Of a stretch of DNA of 42,829 bases, positions 1 to 6,897 are shown piece after piece. Position 1 is the first letter of the stretch; every line of letters begins with the position of its first letter. The translations under genes were made by a program, and so were the position numbers. The stretch is from Aeromonas cavernicola. GTDB taxonomy: Bacteria > Pseudomonadota > Gammaproteobacteria > Enterobacterales > Aeromonadaceae. Location of the stretch: NCBI RefSeq assembly GCF_002795305.1, contig NZ_PGGC01000024.1, forward strand, positions 1 through 42,829, given 5' to 3'. The notes under the pieces were generated by a model, which saw only the letters and a list, made by a program, of their open reading frames with translations, did no database searches and was not told the DNA's origin.

Positions 1-560
1 CGCCCCGCCCGTCCCCCTTCCTGCGCATAGGTCCAGCTCTCATCGAGCTGAGCCAGATCGCGCAGCACGCTCTGGCCCTTGCCAGAGGAGCTCATCACCG
101 GTTTCACCACGCACGGCAAGCCAATCGCCTCAACCGCCGCCACATACTCCGCTTGGCTTTGGGCAAAACGGTAGCGGGAAGTGGGCAGCCCCAATGTCTC
201 GGCGGCAAGCCGGCGGATCCCTTCACGGTTCATGGTCAGTTGGGTGGCCCGCGCGGTCGGCACTACCTTGACTCCCTCCTGTTCGAGCTCAGCCAAGGTA
301 TCGGTGGCGATGGCCTCAAGCTCGGGAATAATAAGATCCGGTTTTACCTCAGCCACCAGCGCGCGCAGGGCGGTGCCATCCAGCATATCCAACACATGAG
401 CACGGTGGGCAACCTGCATGGCGGGCGCATTAGGGTAGCGGTCAGCGGCGATCACCTCGATGCCAAGCCGTTGCAACTCAATGGCAACCTCTTTACCCAA
501 TTCACCGGAGCCAAGTAACAGCGCACGGGTAGCACTGGGGCAAGTGGCGGTTCCAAACAT
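1..560 (-). CDS. purT: PurT, formate-dependent GAR transformylase (5' part only)
   Basis: Phosphoribosylglycinamide formyltransferase 2, an ATP-grasp enzyme that makes formyl-GAR from GAR, formate and ATP in cytoplasmic de novo purine synthesis. Only the first ~186 of the usual ~390 residues are present; the rest lies beyond the left edge. My reading of the minus strand gives [17 protein letters not shown] near the start, then [18 protein letters not shown] and [12 protein letters not shown], which closely match E. coli PurT and belong to its N-terminal GAR/ATP-binding part. The start is ATG at 560, preceded on the minus strand by GAGGAGAGATCGT, a strong ribosome binding site. It follows the DMT transporter gene on the same strand, but a terminator (620-647) separates them, so purT probably has its own promoter in the 60 bp in front of it. 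I saw no clear PurR box there. Confidence 0.93.
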   Translation of the reverse strand, partial: MFGTATCPSATRALLLGSGELGKEVAIELQRLGIEVIAADRYPNAPAMQVAHRAHVLDMLDGTALRALVAEVKPDLIIPELEAIATDTLAELEQEGVKVVPTARATQLTMNREGIRRLAAETLGLPTSRYRFAQSQAEYVAAVEAIGLPCVVKPVMSSSGKGQSVLRDLAQLDESWTYAQEGGRAG

Positions 561-619
561 ACGATCTCTCCTCATGTCGATGGTCACGCAGGATCGCCAC
601 TAACAGGGCAATCGCGGGC

Positions 620-647
620 AAAAAAAGAGGTACGCTGGGCGTACCTC
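620..647 (-). terminator. Rho-independent terminator of the DMT transporter gene
   Basis: GAGGTACGC and GCGTACCTC form a perfect 9-bp stem with a 3-nt loop (627-647). On the minus strand it is followed by a run of seven T. The stop codon of the transporter gene overlaps the stem, so termination occurs right at the end of that gene and before purT. Confidence 0.85.
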
Positions 648-1572
648 AGGAAACGGGGTGGCAGGCACGCTGCTCCAGATGAGTAAGCAAGGTGATGGCG
701 CCAATGATGATGGCCGCGCCAAGCCACAGGCGGCCAGGGGGTGCCCAGCCAAATATCAACCAACCTGCCAGCACATTCATCGGCAACTTGGCAAAATCAA
801 AGGGTTGAATAAAGGAGGCTTCCGCCACGCTGTAAGCCCGCGCAATGGCCAACTGGGCCAGTGCCGATAACACACCGGCCCCTGCCACCAATAACCACTG
901 TGTCTCACTGGGCCACTGCCACTGGGGGAACGCCAGCATGGCGTTGAATGGGGTACTGACGATCAGCAGGTAGACCACCAAGGTATGCGCTGACTCCGTG
1001 GCTGCCTGATACCGCACCAACAGGGAGTATCCTGCCCAAAACAGCGCAGCCGCCACCGGCAGCAGCGATGCCCAGCTGAACTCATCGGTCCAAGGGGCCA
1101 AGATCACCATGGCTCCCACAAAGCCCGCTAAGGTCGCCATGAGCCGAGCACGGCTGACCTGCTCGTTGAGCAGCAGCACCGAGCCAAGGGTGGCGAACAG
1201 TGGTGAGGTCATCAGCAACGCAATCCCCTGCCAAATGGGCACAGGTACCGCCAGCGCCCACAACCAAAACTGGATGCCGATCACCGCCAACGCCACCCGC
1301 AGCAAGTGCAGCCGCAACTGCTGAGTGGCCAACGATTGGCGCACGCCATGGCGGATAAGCCACGGCAACAAACAGACCAGTGCAATCAGATATTGATGAA
1401 AGGCAACTTGGGTAGAGGGGAGATCGAGGTCAAAGCTGACATACTGGCTCAGGCTATTGACGGCAGCGAAGCAAAGGCCTGCAGCTAGCATCCAGACTGC
1501 ACCGGCAAACGGGGAGTGGCTACGCGAGGAGGCCATGGGATCCACATCACTGAAAAAAGTGCGGCGGATCAT
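646..1572 (-). CDS. EamA/DMT-family membrane transporter
   Basis: A 308-residue inner-membrane protein of the drug/metabolite transporter superfamily (two EamA repeats, about ten membrane helices). Hydrophobic segments run through the whole protein, with the typical pattern of a first half ending near APWTDEFSW and a second half with GVLSALAQLAIARAYSVAEAS, characteristic of EamA repeat 2. Members export small metabolites; the substrate cannot be read from sequence. The start is uncertain. ATG at 1572 has no good ribosome binding site; the in-frame ATG at 1536, which would drop the first 12 charged residues and begin MASSRSHSPFAG, is an equally good choice. The gene is divergent from azoR, with about 190 bp between them. 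Confidence 0.85.
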   Translation of the reverse strand: MIRRTFFSDVDPMASSRSHSPFAGAVWMLAAGLCFAAVNSLSQYVSFDLDLPSTQVAFHQYLIALVCLLPWLIRHGVRQSLATQQLRLHLLRVALAVIGIQFWLWALAVPVPIWQGIALLMTSPLFATLGSVLLLNEQVSRARLMATLAGFVGAMVILAPWTDEFSWASLLPVAAALFWAGYSLLVRYQAATESAHTLVVYLLIVSTPFNAMLAFPQWQWPSETQWLLVAGAGVLSALAQLAIARAYSVAEASFIQPFDFAKLPMNVLAGWLIFGWAPPGRLWLGAAIIIGAITLLTHLEQRACHPVS

Positions 1573-1720
1573 AACGGCAATCGTTTGTCATGCCAAGTAT
1601 TGCGCCGATCGCTGTCATGTGGCTACCGATTACAACCATTTATATCAAAAAAACTGAATAAGTTAAGCATCTAATTTGGCTATCACTATCTACCCCTGAT
1701 GCATATATTGACCCACATCA

Positions 1721-1733
1721 ACAGCTAAGCTGT
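1721..1733. promoter_or_regulatory. Perfect dyad in the azoR promoter region
   Basis: ACAGCTAAGCTGT is a perfect 6-bp inverted repeat around one base, 28 bp before the azoR start codon. Its position suggests an operator overlapping the promoter or 5' leader, but I cannot name a regulator. Confidence 0.4.
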
Positions 1734-1748
1734 TCAATCGACAATTAA

Positions 1749-2348
<600 letters not shown>

Positions 2349-2412
2349 GCCCTCTGTTAGCAACACTTAGCGACACGCCCCCCACTCATCAAGGGGCCAT
2401 TTGCCCGCTTTG

Positions 2413-2450
2413 TTGAGATATAAAATCCGAGTTGAGATATAAAATCCGAG
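2413..2450. repeat. 19-bp tandem duplication ahead of the azoR terminator
   Basis: TTGAGATATAAAATCCGAG occurs twice in a row without interruption (2413-2431 and 2432-2450). The last ten bases of the second copy form most of the left arm of the azoR terminator, so the first copy is a spare left arm able to compete for the same right arm. Confidence 0.9.
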
Positions 2451-2478
2451 ACAACGTGATGTGTCTCGGATTTTTGCT
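2441..2478 (+). terminator. Rho-independent terminator of azoR
   Basis: AAAATCCGAGACA (2441-2453) pairs perfectly with TGTCTCGGATTTT (2462-2474), a 13-bp stem with an 8-nt loop, followed by more T. The A-rich left arm means it could also work in the reverse direction. Confidence 0.92.
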
Positions 2479-2807
2479 TTTAGCAGGCGCTCACTACCTG
2501 ATGTTCATAGGCTTGAGTGGTGACAGTAGCCCGTAGAAAAAGACTCATAACGAGTACCTTTTTATCACCGCACCGTTGAGGGAATTGATGCGACCCGTCA
2601 TCTATTAAGACTGATGAAGTTCATTGCCGCCGCCCCCATAGCTCGTGACGCCGCGCAGGCCAACTAGTAAAAAGACCTCGAGTTCGCAAGTAAAAAAAGT
2701 TATTTAAATTTTAATTTCATGCTCTGATGACTTGCATTTATCGGATCAGACGCATGAAGTCCCACTCACTGTGAGCAGCTACTAACAGTGACCTTACGAC
2801 CCACAAT
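2479..2807. other. Intergenic region between azoR and nrdA, no gene seen
   Basis: About 330 bp with no convincing coding frame. It becomes AT-rich around 2690-2720 and contains a 7-bp dyad, TCACTGT (2766-2772) with ACAGTGA (2785-2791), just before the DnaA boxes. It probably holds the outer part of the nrdA promoter region. Confidence 0.6.
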
Positions 2808-2834
2808 TTATCCACAGCAATTGGGTTATCCACA
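2808..2834. promoter_or_regulatory. Two DnaA boxes upstream of nrdA
   Basis: TTATCCACA occurs twice in the same orientation at 2808-2816 and 2826-2834, both exact matches to the DnaA 9-mer and 18 bp apart. The E. coli nrdAB promoter also carries paired DnaA boxes that link dNTP synthesis to replication initiation, so the same control is likely here. The open frame that runs through this stretch in phase with nrdA is therefore regulatory DNA, not coding sequence. Confidence 0.88.
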
Positions 2835-2853
2835 CATTGCATTGAGTCGTTCA

Positions 2854-2900
2854 CCTCACTATCTTGTATCTCAACGTCAAAATAACACTATATCTTGTGA
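2854..2900. promoter_or_regulatory. Two NrdR boxes upstream of nrdA
   Basis: The site at 2885-2900, ACACTATATCTTGTGA, matches the NrdR consensus (ACACWATATMTWGTGT) at 15 of 16 positions. A weaker one at 2854-2869, CCTCACTATCTTGTAT, matches 12 of 16. The start-to-start distance is 31 bp, about three helical turns, the spacing usual for paired NrdR boxes. NrdR represses ribonucleotide reductase operons when ATP/dATP signalling demands it. Confidence 0.85.
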
Positions 2901-3003
2901 TTCATCGTGCATTTGTTGGCCAATCCAAGGGAGAGACATGACTCTCTTGGGGAGTGATGCAAGTGCGTTGGTTGTTCGGGCATTAATAAAAGGTCATCCA
3001 CTA

Positions 3004-5271
3004 ATGAATTTGTTTGTGACGAAGCGTAACGGACACAAAGAACCTATCGATCTGGATAAGATCCACCGCGTGTTGGATTGGGCTGCCGAGGGGCTCAATC
3101 ATGTGTCGGTCTCTCAGGTGGAGCTCAAATCTCACATCCAGTTCTATGACGGTATCCGCACCGCCGACATTCACGAAACCATCATCAAGGCGACCGCTGA
3201 CCTGATCTCTGAACAGACGCCGGACTACCAATACATGGCAGCCCGTCTGGCCATTTTCCATCTGCGTAAAAAAGCCTATGGCCAGTTTGAACCTCCTCAT
3301 CTTTATCAACATGTCGCCAAGCTGGTGGACATGGGCAAGTATGACAAGCACCTGCTAGAGGATTACACCCAAGCGGAATTCGACGAGCTCAATGCCCACA
3401 TGGATCACTGGCGCGATATGAACTTCTCCTACGCAGCCGTCAAGCAGCTGGAAGGGAAGTATCTGGTGCAAAACCGCGTCACCGGTGAGATTTACGAGAG
3501 CCCGCAGTTCCTCTACATCTTGGTGGCGGCGTGTCTCTTCTCTAAGTACCCGAAAGATACTCGTCTGAGCTATATCAAGCGCTTCTATGATGCGGTGTCG
3601 ACCTTCAAGATCTCGCTGCCGACGCCGATCATGAGTGGCGTGCGTACCCCCACCCGCCAGTTCAGCTCTTGCGTGTTAATCGAGTGCGATGACAGCTTGG
3701 ACTCCATCAACGCTACCGCCAGCTCCATTGTGCGTTACGTCTCACAGCGCGCCGGTATCGGCATCAACGCAGGTCGGATCCGCGGTCTGGGCAGCCCGAT
3801 CCGTGGTGGCGAAGCGTTCCACACCGGTTGTATCCCCTTTTATAAGTATTTCCAAACCGCGGTTAAGTGCTGCTCCCAAGGAGGGGTGCGTGGCGGCGCG
3901 GCCACCCTGTTCTACCCACTGTGGCACAGTGAAGTAGAGAGCCTGCTGGTGCTGAAAAACAACCGCGGCGTCGAAGAGAACCGAGTTCGTCACATGGACT
4001 ACGGTGTCCAGATCAACAAGCTAATGTACCAGCGCCTGATCAAGGGCGCGGACATCACCCTGTTCTCGCCGTCCGATGCACCGGGCCTGTACGATGCCTT
4101 TTTTGCCGATCAAGACCAATTTGAAGCACTCTATGTCAAGTACGAGCAAGATCCGGCTATTCGTAAAAAGAGCATTAAAGCCGTCGATCTGTTCTCCTTG
4201 ATGATGCAAGAGCGCGCTGGCACTGGCCGCATCTATATCCAAAACGTGGATCACTGCAATACCCACAGCCCGTTTGATCCGCGCGTAGCGCCGGTACGCC
4301 AGTCCAACCTCTGTCTCGAAATTGCCCTGCCGACTAAGCCGCTCAATAACATTGATGATGAAAATGGCGAGATCGCGCTCTGTACCCTGTCCGCTTTCAA
4401 CCTAGGGGTCATTGAGAAACTGGAAGATCTAGAAGAGATGGCCGATCTAGCGGTACGGGCCCTTGATGCCCTGCTGGATTATCAGGATTATCCAATCGCC
4501 GCCGCCCAAAAAGGCAGCATGGGACGTCGCACCTTGGGGATCGGTGTCATCAACTATGCCTACTACCTGGCCAAAAACGGTGCCCGCTACTCTGATGGCT
4601 CGGGGTTGGCGCTGACCCATCGTACCTTCGAAGCGATCCAGTACTACTTGCTCAAAGCCTCCGTGCAGTTAGCTCGGGAATTTGGCCCCTGTCCACTATT
4701 TGGCGAAACGACCTACGCGCAGGGCCTGTTACCTATCGATACCTACAAGAAAGATCTGGACATGCTGTGCAATGAGCCCCTGCATCTGGACTGGGAGAGC
4801 TTGCGATCCGATATCAAAACCGTGGGGCTGCGCAACTCGACCCTGACCGCCCTGATGCCGAGCGAAACCTCCAGTCAGATCTCTAACGCCACTAACGGCA
4901 TCGAGCCGCCCCGTGGCTTGGTCTCGGTGAAGGCCTCAAAAGATGGCATCCTTAAACAAGTTGTCCCTGAGTATGAGCGCCTCAAAGAGAGCTACGAATT
5001 ACTCTGGCAACAACCCAGCGTCGATGGATACCTGCAGCTGGTCGGCATTATGCAAAAGTTTGTGGATCAAGCTATTTCGGCTAACACCAACTACGACCCG
5101 ACCCGTTTTGAAGGCAATAAAGTGCCCATGAAGCAGCTGCTCAAGGATCTGCTGACCGCCTACAAATATGGCCTGAAGACCCTTTACTATCACAATACCC
5201 GTGATGGGGCAGATGATGTTCAAGCTGACCTACAAGATGATGGTTGTGCCAGTGGGGCCTGTAAGATATAG
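3004..5271 (+). CDS. nrdA: NrdA, class Ia ribonucleotide reductase large subunit
   Basis: The 755-residue alpha subunit that reduces ribonucleoside diphosphates to deoxyribonucleotides (E. coli NrdA has 761). The N-terminal ATP cone (about residues 5-95) carries the dATP/ATP activity switch. Catalytic elements are visible: the first redox Cys in RQFSSCVLIEC, then NLCLEIALP with the radical Cys and the Glu two residues later, then the second redox Cys in IALCTLSAF, and the C-terminal shuttle pair in DDGCASGACKI. I start it at ATG 3004 (MNLFVTKRNG), which aligns with E. coli NrdA, has AAAGG ten bases upstream and excludes the regulatory region. The in-frame ATG at 2938 has a purine-rich GGGAGAGAC before it and would add 22 residues. 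It is first in the operon with nrdB and yfaE. Confidence 0.97.
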   Translation: MNLFVTKRNGHKEPIDLDKIHRVLDWAAEGLNHVSVSQVELKSHIQFYDGIRTADIHETIIKATADLISEQTPDYQYMAARLAIFHLRKKAYGQFEPPHLYQHVAKLVDMGKYDKHLLEDYTQAEFDELNAHMDHWRDMNFSYAAVKQLEGKYLVQNRVTGEIYESPQFLYILVAACLFSKYPKDTRLSYIKRFYDAVSTFKISLPTPIMSGVRTPTRQFSSCVLIECDDSLDSINATASSIVRYVSQRAGIGINAGRIRGLGSPIRGGEAFHTGCIPFYKYFQTAVKCCSQGGVRGGAATLFYPLWHSEVESLLVLKNNRGVEENRVRHMDYGVQINKLMYQRLIKGADITLFSPSDAPGLYDAFFADQDQFEALYVKYEQDPAIRKKSIKAVDLFSLMMQERAGTGRIYIQNVDHCNTHSPFDPRVAPVRQSNLCLEIALPTKPLNNIDDENGEIALCTLSAFNLGVIEKLEDLEEMADLAVRALDALLDYQDYPIAAAQKGSMGRRTLGIGVINYAYYLAKNGARYSDGSGLALTHRTFEAIQYYLLKASVQLAREFGPCPLFGETTYAQGLLPIDTYKKDLDMLCNEPLHLDWESLRSDIKTVGLRNSTLTALMPSETSSQISNATNGIEPPRGLVSVKASKDGILKQVVPEYERLKESYELLWQQPSVDGYLQLVGIMQKFVDQAISANTNYDPTRFEGNKVPMKQLLKDLLTAYKYGLKTLYYHNTRDGADDVQADLQDDGCASGACKI

Positions 5272-5292
5272 CCCCTAACCATCCGATAAACC

Positions 5293-5317
5293 GAGCGGGG
5301 GCAATAAGCGCCCGCTC
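5293..5317 (+). other. Stem-loop between nrdA and nrdB
   Basis: GAGCGGG (5293-5299) pairs with CCCGCTC (5311-5317) over an 11-nt loop in the 79-bp gap between the two genes. There is no T-run, so it is more likely to affect mRNA processing or the nrdA:nrdB ratio than to stop transcription. Confidence 0.5.
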
Positions 5318-5350
5318 TCCTGTTTTCTCTACACAGATATTCTGGTAACC

Positions 5351-6484
5351 ATGGCCTATTCAACTTTCTGCCAAACCCAAAACGACCAGCTCAAAGAGCC
5401 GATGTTTTTTGGCCAATCGGTCAATGTGGCCCGCTATGACCAGCAAAAACACGATGTGTTCGAGCGGTTGATCGAAAAACAACTCTCCTTCTTCTGGCGC
5501 CCAGAAGAGGTCGATGTGTCACGGGATCGCATCGACTATCAGGCCCTGCCCCCCCACGAGCAGCATATCTTTATCTCTAATCTCAAGTATCAGACGCTCC
5601 TCGACTCGATTCAGGGCCGTAGCCCGAACGTAGCGCTGCTGCCGCTGGTCTCCATCCCCGAGCTAGAGACGTGGATTGAGACATGGGCCTTCTCGGAGAC
5701 CATCCACTCACGCTCCTATACCCACATCATTCGCAATATCGTCAACTCACCGGCGCAGGTGTTTGACGACATCGTCACCAACGAGCAAATTTTGAAACGG
5801 GCCAGCTCGATCAGCCATTTTTACGATGACCTGATTGCGGCCACCACCCTCTATAACCTCCATGGCGAGGGCACCCATCAGGTCGGTGGCGATCTGATGA
5901 CCATCACACTGCATGAGCTTAAAAAGAAGCTCTATCTGTGCCTGATGAGCGTCAATGCACTGGAAGCCATCCGCTTTTACGTCAGCTTTGCCTGCTCCTT
6001 TGCCTTCGCCGAGCGTGAGCTGATGGAGGGCAACGCCAAGATCATCAAAATGATCGCCCGCGACGAAGCACTGCATCTTACCGGCACCCAACACATGCTG
6101 AATCTGATGCGTAGCGGTCAGGATGATCCTGAAATGCGCGATATCGCCCAAGAGTGTGAACAGGCTTGTTTCGATCTCTTTAAAGAGGCCGCGATTCAAG
6201 AAAAAGAGTGGGCTGAATACCTGTTCCAAGATGGCTCGATGATTGGCCTGAATAAGGACATCCTCTGCCAATATGTGGAGTACATCACTAACCTGCGGAT
6301 GGCTGCTGTTGGCTTGCAACCCGCCTTTTCTGGCGCCAATCAAAACCCCATTCCATGGATCAATACTTGGTTGTCATCCGACAACGTGCAGGTCGCTCCA
6401 CAAGAAGTGGAGGTAAGCTCTTATCTGGTCGGCCAGATCGACAGCGAAGTCAATGCCGATGATCTGGGCGATTTTGAACTGTGA
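5351..6484 (+). CDS. nrdB: NrdB, class Ia ribonucleotide reductase small subunit
   Basis: The 377-residue beta subunit that houses the diferric-tyrosyl radical passed to NrdA for catalysis. It has the ferritin-like fold and is almost collinear with E. coli NrdB (376 residues). The radical Tyr is in [11 protein letters not shown] (about residue 123 counting Met). Iron ligands are in [12 protein letters not shown] and [14 protein letters not shown]. The C-terminal tail, ending DDLGDFEL, is the acidic peptide that docks onto NrdA. ATG at 5351 gives the family N-terminus MAYSTF; the ribosome binding site is weak, which fits translation dependent on nrdA or on the intergenic stem-loop. Its stop codon overlaps the yfaE start by 4 nt. 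Confidence 0.97.
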   Translation: MAYSTFCQTQNDQLKEPMFFGQSVNVARYDQQKHDVFERLIEKQLSFFWRPEEVDVSRDRIDYQALPPHEQHIFISNLKYQTLLDSIQGRSPNVALLPLVSIPELETWIETWAFSETIHSRSYTHIIRNIVNSPAQVFDDIVTNEQILKRASSISHFYDDLIAATTLYNLHGEGTHQVGGDLMTITLHELKKKLYLCLMSVNALEAIRFYVSFACSFAFAERELMEGNAKIIKMIARDEALHLTGTQHMLNLMRSGQDDPEMRDIAQECEQACFDLFKEAAIQEKEWAEYLFQDGSMIGLNKDILCQYVEYITNLRMAAVGLQPAFSGANQNPIPWINTWLSSDNVQVAPQEVEVSSYLVGQIDSEVNADDLGDFEL

Positions 6485-6804
6485 GTGATGCCCTCCAGAT
6501 CCAACCCTCAGCCTTGCACAGCACGGCTAAAGGGCTGGCGACGCAGCCTCTGGTACATACCCAAGATGGCGTACTCGCGGCCCATCCTGAGGAAAGTGTG
6601 CTAGAGACCTTGGAGCGACACGGCCACTGCGTCGAGTTTCAATGTCGCAGCGGCTATTGTGGCGCCTGTCGCACTCCTCTGCTCAGTGGTCAAGTGCATT
6701 ACCCCCATGTACCACTGGCCTTTGTCTCCCAAGGCGAGTGCCTCCCTTGCTGCTGTCACCCCGTGGGGACGATCCGGCTAGATATTCAAAAACGCGGAGG
6801 CTGA
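6481..6804 (+). CDS. yfaE: YfaE, 2Fe-2S ferredoxin maintaining the NrdB cofactor
   Basis: A 107-residue plant-type [2Fe-2S] ferredoxin. In E. coli YfaE (84 residues) donates electrons for building and repairing the diferric-tyrosyl cofactor of NrdB. The cluster ligands are in [12 protein letters not shown] (CX4CX2C) and the last Cys lies in the LPCCCH segment about 35 residues later. The start is GTG at 6481, overlapping the nrdB stop as GTGA, which indicates translational coupling. This gives an N-terminus roughly 20 residues longer than E. coli YfaE, with no better internal start seen. The protein faces fimV across a bidirectional terminator. Confidence 0.93.
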   Translation: MSDALQIQPSALHSTAKGLATQPLVHTQDGVLAAHPEESVLETLERHGHCVEFQCRSGYCGACRTPLLSGQVHYPHVPLAFVSQGECLPCCCHPVGTIRLDIQKRGG

Positions 6805-6843
6805 CCGCCTTCCCACAGCTCATGATTACCCCCACCAAAGCAG

Positions 6844-6870
6844 AAAGGGCAGCCTCATTGGCTGCCCTTT
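6844..6870. terminator. Bidirectional terminator between yfaE and fimV
   Basis: AAAGGGCAGCC and GGCTGCCCTTT form a perfect 11-bp stem with a 5-nt loop between two convergent operons. The stem ends in AAA/TTT, so each strand has a short T-run, making it suitable for stopping transcription from both sides. Confidence 0.8.
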
Positions 6871-6897
6871 GGCGTGAAGCACGGGATATCGGCAATA

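Noticed and set aside
2788-3003. In-frame N-terminal extension of nrdA
   Set aside because: It covers DnaA and NrdR boxes, has no homology to the NrdA N-terminus, and the family start fits ATG 3004.
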